Assembly: GCA_045543655.1 (NCBI GenBank)
Contig: JAZPXN010000085.1
Span: 1-64,000, forward strand
Direction: 5' to 3'
Source: RGIG995 sp045543655
GTDB taxonomy: Bacteria > Bacillota > Clostridia > Oscillospirales > UBA644
DNA: 64,000 nucleotides
The notes under the pieces are model-generated. The model worked only from the letters and a program-made list of their open reading frames with translations. It made no database searches and had not been told where the DNA came from. The position numbers were made by a program, and so were the translations under genes. Shown here in pieces: positions 1 through 8,249 of the stretch (position 1 is the stretch's first letter; each line of letters starts with the position of its first letter).

Positions 1-1
1 G

Positions 2-616
2 GATTACGAGCTTCAGTGGGCCGCGGACGGGGATTCCGTTTCGATCTGGCTTGAGACGAAAGACGTGGCCGAAACCCTGGCCGACGACGTAAAAGACCGG
101 GTCAAGGGCGGGGACGAACGCACCGTCGGCGCCTGGATCTCCCTGGATCTGTATACCCAGATGGAAGGGGAAGAATCCACCGCCGTGGAAACGACCAAGG
201 AAAAGCTGACCGTGACCATCACCGTTCCCGAAAATCTCCGGAATACCGATCCTACCAAGATCCGCACCTATGCCGTGCTTCAGCAGGACGGCGCTCTGGA
301 GACTCAATACGACGCCGCTTCCGGGATGCTGACCTTTGATACCACCGACTTTACCTATTGCGCTCTGGCCTATGCCGACGCCGACGCTCCCGTGATGTCC
401 GACTCCGATCCCGGTTCGGCTTCCGGGGATACCACCGACGGCACCGGTACTGCGACCGACACGACCGATTCTGCCATTCCCGACGGCGGCGCCAAAGAGA
501 CCGGCCTTTCTGCCGGAGTGATCGTTGCCATTGTTTCCGGCGGCGTGATCCTTCTGGGCGGCGGTGCGGCGCTCGCCTGGCTTCTGCTCCGGAAAAAAGC
601 TGCGCCCAAAGCCTGA
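2..616 (+). CDS. C-terminal part of a membrane-anchored surface protein (5' end outside window)
   Basis: The reading frame is open from the first bases and stops at 614-616, so about 204 C-terminal codons are visible and the start lies upstream of the window. The visible part is a globular, beta-rich-looking stretch, then a Ser/Thr/Asp/Gly-rich linker (about 395-490), then one strongly hydrophobic segment (about 505-585) followed by a short RKK tail. This is the layout of an extracellular protein held by a single C-terminal transmembrane helix with the basic tail inside. No LPXTG sorting signal is seen. The next gene ends in the same kind of anchor, which suggests the two are displayed together. 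The domain family was not recognised. Confidence 0.8.
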   Translation, partial: DYELQWAADGDSVSIWLETKDVAETLADDVKDRVKGGDERTVGAWISLDLYTQMEGEESTAVETTKEKLTVTITVPENLRNTDPTKIRTYAVLQQDGALETQYDAASGMLTFDTTDFTYCALAYADADAPVMSDSDPGSASGDTTDGTGTATDTTDSAIPDGGAKETGLSAGVIVAIVSGGVILLGGGAALAWLLLRKKAAPKA

Positions 617-764
617 GTTCCGTTTTCGAAACGGCTCTTGGGGCTACAATACGCCTTCTTCCCGATGACGGGGCCCGTTTCCTGCCTTAGCGGTCGTTTC
701 CGCTGTGGGAACGGCAATCCGTCGACCTCTTCCCTCCAGCAAATAAAAAAAGGAGATGTACGTT

Positions 765-3158
765 ATGAATCTAAAAAAATCCTTTCTCGCCCTGGCTTTG
801 GCGCTGATGCTGTGCCTCGGCCTCGTCGTCGCCACGCCGGCGGAGGAAGCTGAATTCGGCGCCGCGACGTCGATGCAGACCGGGGAATATATCCTGGTCG
901 TTTCCGGCATCGAGCCCACGGGGATGTCCCGGGGGAACTATTATATCACCGCCGAAGAGGCCAAGAATCCCGGGCTTCTTTTCGCCGCTTACGACGAAGA
1001 CGACGTCGACGGTGCCACCTATTGGAAGGTGACCCGGGTCTCCGACACGGAATGCACCATCCAGAACCCCGAAAAGGGGGATAACGGCTACCTGAATATG
1101 TCTGCCAATACCCTGAAATACGGTAAAAAGCAGAATTTGAAATATCAGTGGGCGGCCGGGCAGTGCAAGTTCTACGTCACCGTGGGCGGAACCAATTATT
1201 ATATCCGCTTCACCAACAGCACCAACAACGAATCCCGCTTCCACGCCGGCACCGGGGACGGAAGCAATCTGTTCAAGCTTTACGGCATGGTAACCCCCGA
1301 AAAAGAGCCGGATCTTCCCACCAACTCCGATGCGGATCAGCCCCTTCCCAAGGGCGATCCTCTGCTGACGGTGGCCTGCGTTTCCGACCTTCACGCCGAC
1401 TACGGTCTGCAGGGACAAAAGCCCTACGTCCGTAATTCGGTCATTGAGACGCTGAACCGTATTTCCAAGGAGGAAAACGCGGATATCGTGCTGGTCGGCG
1501 GGGATAATACCTCCGATAACGGCCGGGTCTCCGACCAGGGCGGTTGGGCTCCCGATATCTTCCAGAGCGTAATCGATACTTATACCACTATTTTCGACGA
1601 GGCCACCGAATCGGGCCGCTCCCTTTGGGCCTGCGGGAATCACGACTCCGAGGCCGGGGAAGACGAGGGCTACGATTCCTACGCCGCCTACGAGGAGATT
1701 ATGAAATCCTGCGGCGAGCCTCTGTCGGTCTATCGGCAGAAGGACGATAAAACCGTCTCCGATCAGCGCTATCCCGAGCATATTATGGGCATCCATTATA
1801 ACGTGGAGGGCTTTGACTTTATCGTCATCAATCCTCCCTACGCCCAGGCGCTGAACTATTCCACCGGGCTGTATCAGTGGCTCAGCTGGCGTCTTGCCGG
1901 CATTGCCGATACCCGCACGGTCTTCGTTCTCTCCCATTATCCCTTCACCGACGGCCGGGGCATTTCCACCCCCACCTACGGGCTTTCCGGCGGCGCCTAC
2001 ACCGCTCTGACCGGGATTCTGAAGAAATATCCCAACGTCATTTATCTTTACGGCCATAACCACGGCAATGCGGAATCGGTCTATATCTCCGAGGATACCT
2101 TTGAGCGGATCAATTCCTACACTGCCGACGGCGGCGTGGTCAACAACCGCAACGTGATCCCCACCTCCTTTATTACCTCCTTTATGGGCTCTATGTCCTA
2201 TTATAACTATTATCTTAATCCCGGCGGACTTGCGGCGGAGGATCCTGAGATCGTTCAGGCTCTGATGATCTACGTTTACGCCGACCGGGTGGTCTTCCAG
2301 ATGAAGAACTACGGTGAGCATCCCGACCACGCCGACAAGGTTCTGAAGCCCTGGACGGTCATGCGGGACGTGAAGGGGTCTCTGGACGACGCCAACCCCG
2401 AGGTTCAGAAGGATCAGTTCTTTACCGGTGCCAACGGAAGTGGCTCCGGCAACGACGGCAACGGCGGCGATTCCGGCAACTCCGGCGGCGTGGGCAACCG
2501 TCTGCCCTACGTGCCCCCCGTTATGGGTGACGTTCTGGTCACCGAAGGGGTCAACGATGCCGTGGTCTACGATCCCGCCCTGTCCATCCGAAAGACCGAT
2601 CTTGCCAAGGGTGCCGTGACCCTGAAGATCGACGAAAATTCCTCCATTTCCGGCGCCGACCTGCGGGAGGGCATGGAGGTTATTCTGCGTCCCGTCACCT
2701 CCGGCCCCAACTACAGCATTCTCACCTACGGGCTGAAGAAGGCGGTCAACGAATTCAACGGCTACGAGATCATCATCAAAGAAAACGGAGAGGATTTCCG
2801 TCCCTCCGGTATGGTGAAGATCACCCTGCCGATCCCCGAGGATTTCGCAGACCGGGCCAAGGATATCACCTTCGGCGCTTATTACGTGCAGAATACCAAT
2901 CCCTACATGACCGACGTGGAGTTGAGCAAGGACGGAAAGACCGTCACCTTCCTGCTTCCCGAGTTGCGTCCCTTCGCCATTTCCGCCCGTTCCATCGTTC
3001 CCTACGATCTGGAGAATCCCTCCCCCGCCTTGGGCGGCACTCTGGAGATCGTCCTTGCCGTTTCCGGGGGCGTGATTGCCGTTGGCGGCATCGTGGTGCT
3101 GATTCTGGTTCTGCGGAAAATGTGGAAAAAGGATCGGGAGACTCCCTATCAGTCCTGA
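765..3158 (+). CDS. Secreted, membrane-anchored calcineurin-like metallophosphoesterase
   Basis: A 797-residue extracellular phosphoesterase. ATG 765 is chosen because AGGAG (751-755) lies 9 bases upstream; the earlier ATG at 756 touches that site. Residues 1-27 form a signal peptide ending near ATPAE. A beta-rich N-terminal domain (about 30-175) precedes the metallophosphoesterase domain (about 200-435), which shows all metal-site motifs: SDLH (Asp208, His210), GGDN (about 245), GNHD (about 291), LSHYPF and GHNH (about 430). A Gly/Asn/Ser-rich linker, a further beta domain and a C-terminal transmembrane helix with basic tail follow. Such enzymes cleave phosphomonoesters or phosphodiesters; the substrate cannot be told from sequence. 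The preceding gene has a similar anchor and lies about 150 bases upstream. Confidence 0.9.
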   Translation: MNLKKSFLALALALMLCLGLVVATPAEEAEFGAATSMQTGEYILVVSGIEPTGMSRGNYYITAEEAKNPGLLFAAYDEDDVDGATYWKVTRVSDTECTIQNPEKGDNGYLNMSANTLKYGKKQNLKYQWAAGQCKFYVTVGGTNYYIRFTNSTNNESRFHAGTGDGSNLFKLYGMVTPEKEPDLPTNSDADQPLPKGDPLLTVACVSDLHADYGLQGQKPYVRNSVIETLNRISKEENADIVLVGGDNTSDNGRVSDQGGWAPDIFQSVIDTYTTIFDEATESGRSLWACGNHDSEAGEDEGYDSYAAYEEIMKSCGEPLSVYRQKDDKTVSDQRYPEHIMGIHYNVEGFDFIVINPPYAQALNYSTGLYQWLSWRLAGIADTRTVFVLSHYPFTDGRGISTPTYGLSGGAYTALTGILKKYPNVIYLYGHNHGNAESVYISEDTFERINSYTADGGVVNNRNVIPTSFITSFMGSMSYYNYYLNPGGLAAEDPEIVQALMIYVYADRVVFQMKNYGEHPDHADKVLKPWTVMRDVKGSLDDANPEVQKDQFFTGANGSGSGNDGNGGDSGNSGGVGNRLPYVPPVMGDVLVTEGVNDAVVYDPALSIRKTDLAKGAVTLKIDENSSISGADLREGMEVILRPVTSGPNYSILTYGLKKAVNEFNGYEIIIKENGEDFRPSGMVKITLPIPEDFADRAKDITFGAYYVQNTNPYMTDVELSKDGKTVTFLLPELRPFAISARSIVPYDLENPSPALGGTLEIVLAVSGGVIAVGGIVVLILVLRKMWKKDRETPYQS

Positions 3159-3169
3159 TTTTTGGGAAA

Positions 3170-3222
3170 AACGGGGCAATTTTGCGGAAAAACCCGTCGC
3201 CCCGTTGACCTTTTCCCTCTTT
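3170..3222 (+). terminator. Possible terminator after the phosphoesterase gene
   Basis: An 8-bp stem, AACGGGGC (3170-3177) with GCCCCGTT (3199-3206), is followed by a T-rich stretch (3211-3222). The loop is long (21 bases), so strength is doubtful. Its 3' arm overlaps the -35 box of the next promoter. Confidence 0.45.
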
Positions 3223-3233
3223 TGTGTTACAAT
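3205..3233 (+). promoter_or_regulatory. SigA-type promoter for the alarmone synthetase gene
   Basis: TTGACC (3205-3210), 17 bases, TACAAT (3228-3233). The predicted start near 3240 puts an 8-bp GC-rich hairpin, GGGGGATC (3243-3250) with GATCCCCC (3256-3263), at the very 5' end of the leader, where it may protect the message. Confidence 0.75.
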
Positions 3234-3288
3234 AGAAGCAGAGGGGGATCACTCCGATCCCCCATGACCCACAGAAAGGAACGATTCC

Positions 3289-3963
3289 GTGGATTCCGAT
3301 AAGAAGAAGATTCAGGAACCCTTAACCACCTACGCCGAGCGGATTCTGGAGGATGAAGAAAGCCTCCACCTGCTGAACGGATATCTCCGTCTGCAGCAGG
3401 TCTATAACGCCGCCATCCGGGAAGTGACTACCAAGCTTCAGATCCTGGACGAGGAATTTCAGTACCGATACGATCACAACCCCATCCATCACATGGAATC
3501 CCGCCTCAAATCTCCCCGATCCATCGTAGGAAAGCTCCGCCGTCGGGAGGTCGAGATCAGCGCCGATTCCGCCCGGAAGAATCTGACCGATATTGCCGGG
3601 ATCCGGGTGATCTGCTGTTATATTGAGGACGTTTACCGCATCGAAGAATTGCTCCTTCACCAGGACGACGTAACCCTTCTGCGCCGCTCCGATTACATCA
3701 AGGAGCCCAAGCCCAACGGCTACCGATCGCTCCACCTGGTGATTCAGGTGCCGGTCTATCTTTCCGATCGCACCGAGCGCGTCCCCGTGGAGGTGCAGAT
3801 CCGCACGGAGGGCATGGATTTCTGGGCCAGCCTGGAGCATCAGATGCACTATAAATCCACCCGTCCCGTTTCGCAGGAGCTTCAGCGGCAGTTGTGGGAA
3901 TGCGCCGAGGAGCTGGCGGATATCGACCGCAAGATGCAACGGATTTACAAGCATTTGCAATAA
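3289..3963 (+). CDS. Small alarmone synthetase (RelQ/YjbM-type GTP pyrophosphokinase)
   Basis: A 224-residue protein made of the RelA/SpoT synthetase domain alone, as in RelQ/RelP; there is no HD hydrolase, TGS or ACT part. It transfers pyrophosphate from ATP to GTP or GDP to make (p)ppGpp in the cytoplasm. Visible motifs are the DIAGIR block (about residue 103), KPNGYRSLH in the substrate pocket (about 142-150) and EVQIRT (about 168) followed by WASLEHQ. The start is GTG 3289, placed 8 bases after AAAGGA (3275-3280). The gene has its own promoter and short structured leader, so it is probably transcribed alone. Sequence cannot separate the RelQ from the RelP subfamily, though RelQ is the likelier match by length. 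Confidence 0.93.
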   Translation: MDSDKKKIQEPLTTYAERILEDEESLHLLNGYLRLQQVYNAAIREVTTKLQILDEEFQYRYDHNPIHHMESRLKSPRSIVGKLRRREVEISADSARKNLTDIAGIRVICCYIEDVYRIEELLLHQDDVTLLRRSDYIKEPKPNGYRSLHLVIQVPVYLSDRTERVPVEVQIRTEGMDFWASLEHQMHYKSTRPVSQELQRQLWECAEELADIDRKMQRIYKHLQ

Positions 3964-3970
3964 TATTCGT

Positions 3971-4006
3971 CTCCGTGTCCATACTAAAGGGCACGGAGGT
4001 TTTTTT
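3971..4006 (+). terminator. Terminator hairpin whose 3' arm carries the next gene's ribosome site
   Basis: CTCCGTGTCC (3971-3980) pairs with GGGCACGGAG (3989-3998) with one G-T pair and an 8-base loop, then seven T (4000-4006). The GGAGG of the following gene (3995-3999) lies in the 3' arm and its ATG directly follows the T-run. Confidence 0.75.
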
Positions 4007-5155
4007 ATGGATTTATTATCGTATGCAAAATCGTTGTCCCCCCGGCTTTCGGATTTACGCCGAAGGCTTCACGCCTGCCCGGAAACCGGATTCTCCCTCC
4101 CCCAAACGACGGCCTTGATTCGGGCGGAGCTGGAAGAGATCGGTCTGGACCCCGTGATAGGGAAAAGCGGCTTTATTACCGCCGAAATCGGCCCCGGAGA
4201 CGGGGAGACGGTACTGCTTCGGGCAGACGTGGATGCTCTGCCTCTTCGGGAGGAGGCCCCGGAGGCCTTTGCCGCCCAAAACGGAAATATGCACGCCTGC
4301 GGTCACGATCTCCACGCCGCCTCCCTTCTGGGTGCTGCCCGGATCTTGAAGGCGACGGAGGGGAGCATGACCCGGAGGGTGCGGTTTCTGTTCCAGCCGG
4401 CGGAGGAATTGCTGGAGGGCGCCGCCGCGGCGGTGGAGGAAGGGATCTGCGAGGGGGTTTCGGCGGCCTATATGCTTCACGTGGCGGTGAATACCGGTCT
4501 TCCGGCAGGGACGGTGATCCTTCCTCCGGAGGGACAGATCGCCCCTTCTGCGGACTATTTTGAGATCTCTCTCCGGGGGAAGGGGTGCCACGGGGCCGAT
4601 CCTGCGTCGGGCGTGGACCCCCTATCCGGAGCCGCGCGGATTCTCCTGGGGCTTCAGCACCTGACTTCCCGGGAGCTTCCCTCCGGAGCGTCTGCGGTGG
4701 TGACGGTGGGATCGGTTCACGGGGGAGACGCCTATAACGTCATTCCCGATTCGGCCCGTCTGCAAGGCTCTCTCCGGTGCTACGGCGACCGTTTCCGTCT
4801 TCGCCTGCAAAGCCGTATCGAAGAAATTTCCCGGTATACGGCGCAAGCCTTCGGCCTTTCCTCCGAAGTGCGGTTTCCTGCCGGATGCCCCTCTCTGATC
4901 AACGATCCCGCTTTGCGGCGGACCGCTCTCCCCATCCTGCAGTCCCTGCTCAACGACCGGCTCCTCGTGGCACCCCAAGGGCCTTCCGGCACTGCCGGCT
5001 CGGAGGATTTCGCCGTTATTTCCCGGGCGGTTCCTTCTCTGATGCTGGCTTTGGCCGCCGGGGATCCGGGGGTGGGACTCCATCATCCGGCCGTCACCTT
5101 CGACGAATCGTCCCTGCCTTACGGCGCCGCCACCCTGGCTTCGCTGGCGCTGTAA
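4007..5155 (+). CDS. M20-family amidohydrolase (hippurate hydrolase / N-acyl amino acid deacylase type)
   Basis: A 382-residue cytoplasmic metallohydrolase of the M20D peptidase family, which removes acyl groups from N-acyl amino acids or related compounds such as N-acetyl-diaminopimelate. The N-terminal RRLHACPE, the metal ligands in ADVDALP (about residue 74) and ACGHDLHAA (about 96-104), FQPAEE (about 131-136, general base) and the late HHPA motif (about 360) are all present. ATG 4007 follows GGAGG (3995-3999) by 7 bases. The only plausible ribosome site is buried in the terminator hairpin of the upstream gene, so read-through transcripts should be poorly translated. The exact substrate is not decidable from sequence. 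Confidence 0.9.
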   Translation: MDLLSYAKSLSPRLSDLRRRLHACPETGFSLPQTTALIRAELEEIGLDPVIGKSGFITAEIGPGDGETVLLRADVDALPLREEAPEAFAAQNGNMHACGHDLHAASLLGAARILKATEGSMTRRVRFLFQPAEELLEGAAAAVEEGICEGVSAAYMLHVAVNTGLPAGTVILPPEGQIAPSADYFEISLRGKGCHGADPASGVDPLSGAARILLGLQHLTSRELPSGASAVVTVGSVHGGDAYNVIPDSARLQGSLRCYGDRFRLRLQSRIEEISRYTAQAFGLSSEVRFPAGCPSLINDPALRRTALPILQSLLNDRLLVAPQGPSGTAGSEDFAVISRAVPSLMLALAAGDPGVGLHHPAVTFDESSLPYGAATLASLAL

Positions 5156-5183
5156 GAAGGTGCGGCGCAGGAAATTTCGAAAG

Positions 5184-5244
5184 AAGAACCCCTCTTCCAC
5201 AAAGTGGTGGAAGAGGGGTTCTTGCGACCGTATTTCGTTTTTTT
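5184..5244. terminator. 17-bp perfect hairpin between convergent genes, with a repeated tail
   Basis: Bases 5184-5200 pair perfectly with 5207-5223 (6-base loop). The 3' tail 5224-5244 (GCGACCGTATTTCG then T7) recurs with one change after a different hairpin at 34563-34594. It lies between the stop codons of the amidohydrolase and htrA, so it probably serves as a shared terminator. Confidence 0.75.
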
Positions 5245-5250
5245 GCGATC

Positions 5251-6423
5251 TTATTCCGCGTTCAGTTCCTCCAGAACCAGGGTTGCGGTGTGGACGGCAT
5301 CCTCCCGGATATAGGTGAGCAGCACCGAATCGCCGATCTTCATGCTTTGCAGCTCCGATTTCAGCTCGTCGATGGTCTTGATCTCCTTGTCTCCGGCCTT
5401 GATGATGATATCGCCGGGCTGCAGGCCTGCCTTTTCCGCAGGGCCGCCGGGAACGACGGAATAAACGTAAGCGCCCTGGATATCGTTTTCATCGTAGTTC
5501 ATACCCGTGATGCCGATGCCGGGGCGAGAGATCTTTCCGGTGTTCATCAGCTCCTCCGCCAGGGGCAGAACGTCGTCAATAGGCAGAGCGAAACCGAGAT
5601 TTTCGAAGGTCCCGGAGATCTTGATGGAGTTGATCCCCACCACCTGTCCGTAGACGTTGACCAAAGGTCCGCCGGAGTTGCCGGAGTTGATGGCCGCGTC
5701 GTGCTGAATCAGGTTCAGGGTATAGCCCAACTCGGGGAAGCTCAGATCCTCCCGCAGGGCGGAAACGATTCCCATGGTGGCCGTGTAGGCCAGATTGGTA
5801 TCGTAGGGCGTGCCGATGGCAATGACCGTATCTCCGGGGACCAGCGCCGAGGATTTGCCGAATTCTGCCGGGGTAAGGCCGGAGGCGTTGATCTTGATGA
5901 CCGCCGTATCCGATTGGGAATCGGAGCCGACGACGGTGGCAGAATAGGTCTTGCCGTAATAGTCGGTGACGGTAATGGTTCTCGCACCGTCAACGACGTG
6001 ATCGTTGGTCAGAATATGCCCCTGATCGGTAAATATAATGCCGGTGCCGAAGCCTGCGGCAGGCTTTCCTTCTTCGTTTACCCCTTCCACCGCAACGGTT
6101 ACTACGGAGGGGGAGACCTTTGCGATGATCTCCTGGGGCGTCAGCGCGTCTCCTTCTTTCACGTCGTCCCGGTAGTTATAGGTGGGGGTGTTGCTCTGGG
6201 GAAGGTCGAAGGAGGGTTTGGAATTCCCCGCCGCCCAGATGGCGAAAACACCCATGAGCAACACAAAGCAGATCGCCATAATGGCAACGACGATCCAGAC
6301 GCCGTTCACGCCCTTCTTTTTCGGCTCTTCCGACGGTGCGGGTGCGGCCTGCGCAGGGACGGGCTGAGGGAGGGGGGTCTGCTCCATAGAGGAGGTTTCG
6401 GGGGAAAAATCGTATTGTTCCAT
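5251..6423 (-). CDS. htrA: HtrA/DegP-type membrane-anchored serine protease
   Basis: A 390-residue trypsin-fold protease for envelope protein quality control. The start is the ATG at 6423, preceded by AAGGAGA (6431-6437 on the minus strand); a longer open frame to 6513 has no ribosome site. A Pro/Gln-rich cytoplasmic N-terminus, one transmembrane helix (about 41-65), a protease domain (about 95-290) and one PDZ domain (about 298-385) follow in order. The catalytic triad is His142 (TNDHVV), Asp172 (SDTAV) and Ser250 (GNSGGP). This is the usual Gram-positive HtrA layout. A 207-base gap upstream must hold its promoter, but I could not assign boxes with confidence. Confidence 0.95.
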   Translation of the reverse strand: MEQYDFSPETSSMEQTPLPQPVPAQAAPAPSEEPKKKGVNGVWIVVAIMAICFVLLMGVFAIWAAGNSKPSFDLPQSNTPTYNYRDDVKEGDALTPQEIIAKVSPSVVTVAVEGVNEEGKPAAGFGTGIIFTDQGHILTNDHVVDGARTITVTDYYGKTYSATVVGSDSQSDTAVIKINASGLTPAEFGKSSALVPGDTVIAIGTPYDTNLAYTATMGIVSALREDLSFPELGYTLNLIQHDAAINSGNSGGPLVNVYGQVVGINSIKISGTFENLGFALPIDDVLPLAEELMNTGKISRPGIGITGMNYDENDIQGAYVYSVVPGGPAEKAGLQPGDIIIKAGDKEIKTIDELKSELQSMKIGDSVLLTYIREDAVHTATLVLEELNAE

Positions 6424-6630
6424 ATTGTTATCTCCTTGAAAGGATAGATTCGACGTCGTCGGAAGCGATCGCCGCAGGAGCCTTAGCAAAGGGCGTCTGG
6501 GGCGATCCTTCACGTAAGAAGTGGTATTTCAACTTCCGTGCTTTCAGTATAACCGATTTTCTTGGTCTTCCTATGACGGATTTTTGGGAATTTTATGGGA
6601 TATCTTCAGTATACTTCGGGAAATTAAATT

Positions 6631-7215
6631 TTATTTAAGAAAATCCCATCGGGTAACGTGGTATTGCAGGCAGTCCGCCGTTTTTCCCCGCAGGGAAACG
6701 TAGGCGGGTAGGGTCTTTTGGTAGCGATATCCGGCCTTTTCCAGTACCCGCAGGGAGGCCGCGTTCTCCGGATGGCAGACGGCGACGATCTCGTCCATCC
6801 GCAGGGTATTCAGGGCGTATTCGCCCAAAGCCTTCAGGCATTCGGTGGCGTATCCCTGCCCCCAGCATTTTCGGGTCAGCCAATACCCCACCTCCGCAGA
6901 GCGGTTGAAAAAGTCGATCTTGTTCAGGTGAATCAGCCCCAGAACCTTCGCGTCGTCCTTCCGCTCCACCGCCCATTCGGTACAAAGGCCGCTTTCCAAC
7001 TGAGCGAGAACGTTTTCGATCATTTGCACCGTTTCTTCCCGGTCGTAGGGGCCCCAGGGCTCGTATTTCGTCACCCGGGGATCCGAGGTCGCTTCGTACA
7101 GATCGTCCGCGTCCTCCCGGAAGACCCGCCGCAATCGCAGACGGTCGGTTTCGATGACCGGATAGGGATCCATCAGCCGAAGGAAATCCCGTTCAAACTG
7201 CTTTGACGGCTTCAT
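6631..7215 (-). CDS. GNAT-family N-acetyltransferase (RimJ/RimL type)
   Basis: A 194-residue acetyltransferase transferring acetyl from acetyl-CoA to an amine, in this branch often a protein N-terminus. ETDRLRLRR near residue 22, LGLIHL in the central strand, the acetyl-CoA loop RKCWGQGYATE (about 122-132) and the late ENAASLRVLEKAGY motif are typical of Acetyltransf_3. The start overlaps the stop of the upstream carboxypeptidase gene by ATGA, with GGAG about 10 bases upstream, so it is probably translationally coupled and the last member of the run. A start at the internal Met before DPYPV is possible. The substrate is unknown. Confidence 0.9.
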   Translation of the reverse strand: MKPSKQFERDFLRLMDPYPVIETDRLRLRRVFREDADDLYEATSDPRVTKYEPWGPYDREETVQMIENVLAQLESGLCTEWAVERKDDAKVLGLIHLNKIDFFNRSAEVGYWLTRKCWGQGYATECLKALGEYALNTLRMDEIVAVCHPENAASLRVLEKAGYRYQKTLPAYVSLRGKTADCLQYHVTRWDFLK

Positions 7216-8249
7216 TCTTGATTGGCTCCGTATTTTGCCACGAATTCCTCGTAGGCAAGACCCTCGGACATGATGATCTTTGCCGCTTCCTTGCCCACGT
7301 ACCGATAGTGCCAGGGCTCGTAAATAATCTTCGTGATATCGGTTTTATCCTTTGCGTACCGGAGGATAAAGCCGTATTCGGCGCAATGGGCGTAGAGCCA
7401 CCGGAAGGCCTCGGTTTTGTCAAAATCCGCGTTCAGCCGGTTGAATTCCGGGCAGGTAATATCCGCCGCAAGTCCGGTATGATGCTCCGAGGTGCCGGGG
7501 ACGGCCACGATGGTGGCGGCAATCTTGGTGGCCTCTTCTCTGGAATAGCCGTAGCCGATATATTCGTTGACCTTCGCGTTAAAGCTGTCGGTCTGCAGCT
7601 TGATGCCCCGGTAAGTAGAGCGCAGATACAGGGTAATGCCGTCGGCCTTCGCCGCGTTGACCATGTCCCGGAAGGGCTGGGCGCAGAGGGAGTTGACCTG
7701 CCGGTCAAGCCCGTTGAGGGAGACCCACTCCAGCTTCAGGGGATAGTTATCCGGGATGGGGTTGTCCGGATTGACCAGCACCAGATTCCAGGCGGAAAAA
7801 TCAAAGCTTCCGTCGGCGTTGATCCCCGGGTTTGCGTCGGTGGTGTGCCAGTCGTGAGAGCCGGAGCCTTGATTGTTATTCGTGGCGGTATTGGTATTCG
7901 TGTTCGTAGCGGAATTGGTATTCGTGGGTCTGCTTGACGAGGTGCCGTCGGTTTCGGAATCGGTGGCAGGCTCGGAAGAGACCGAATCGGTGGTGTCGTC
8001 GGTGACGCTGTCGGTCGAAAGGTCGGACGTTTCGTCGGATGGGGAATCGGTCACCGATCCGCTTCCCGTTTTGCCGTCCGAAGTTACTGCCGCACTGTCC
8101 GTGCCGGGGCCGGCCGGATCGTCTCCGGCGTTGCCGAAGGGCAGAAATTTGACGGCCAGAAGGCACAGCACGGCCAAAACGATCACTACGGTGAGAATCA
8201 GCAGGTTGCGGGTGCGCTTCTTCGCGTTCCTGCGGGCAGTTCTGCTCAT
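7212..8249 (-). CDS. Membrane-anchored D-Ala-D-Ala carboxypeptidase (VanY/DdcB, M15B)
   Basis: A 345-residue cell-wall enzyme that trims the terminal D-Ala of peptidoglycan stem peptides. ATG 8249 is preceded by GGAGG and overlaps the stop of the upstream gene as ATGA; a longer frame to 8303 lacks support. A basic N-terminus and one transmembrane helix (about 15-35) are followed by a long Ser/Thr/Asp/Asn-rich linker including an NT-repeat stretch, then the zinc peptidase domain. Zinc and catalytic motifs are visible: STYRG, SEHHTGLAAD (SxHxxGxAxD) and EPWHYRYVG (ExxWHxRY). The linker DNA is low-complexity. Nothing here points to glycopeptide resistance; this is a routine wall-remodelling type. 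Confidence 0.92.
   Translation of the reverse strand: MSRTARRNAKKRTRNLLILTVVIVLAVLCLLAVKFLPFGNAGDDPAGPGTDSAAVTSDGKTGSGSVTDSPSDETSDLSTDSVTDDTTDSVSSEPATDSETDGTSSSRPTNTNSATNTNTNTATNNNQGSGSHDWHTTDANPGINADGSFDFSAWNLVLVNPDNPIPDNYPLKLEWVSLNGLDRQVNSLCAQPFRDMVNAAKADGITLYLRSTYRGIKLQTDSFNAKVNEYIGYGYSREEATKIAATIVAVPGTSEHHTGLAADITCPEFNRLNADFDKTEAFRWLYAHCAEYGFILRYAKDKTDITKIIYEPWHYRYVGKEAAKIIMSEGLAYEEFVAKYGANQE

Noticed and set aside
756..764. Upstream ATG of the phosphoesterase at 756
   Set aside because: It abuts the AGGAG ribosome site at 751-755; the ATG at 765 has correct spacing and gives a normal signal peptide.
771..3179. An 802-codon minus-strand frame opposite the phosphoesterase
   Set aside because: Shadow of the real gene; repetitive Gly/Val/His composition typical of antisense reading, no family motif.
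4777..6447. A 556-codon plus-strand frame opposite htrA
   Set aside because: It spans the end of the amidohydrolase, a terminator and all of htrA in antisense; the composition is low-complexity.
7212..8249. Vancomycin-resistance vanY
   Set aside because: The M15B motifs are shared by ordinary wall carboxypeptidases; no vanHAX or two-component genes are nearby.
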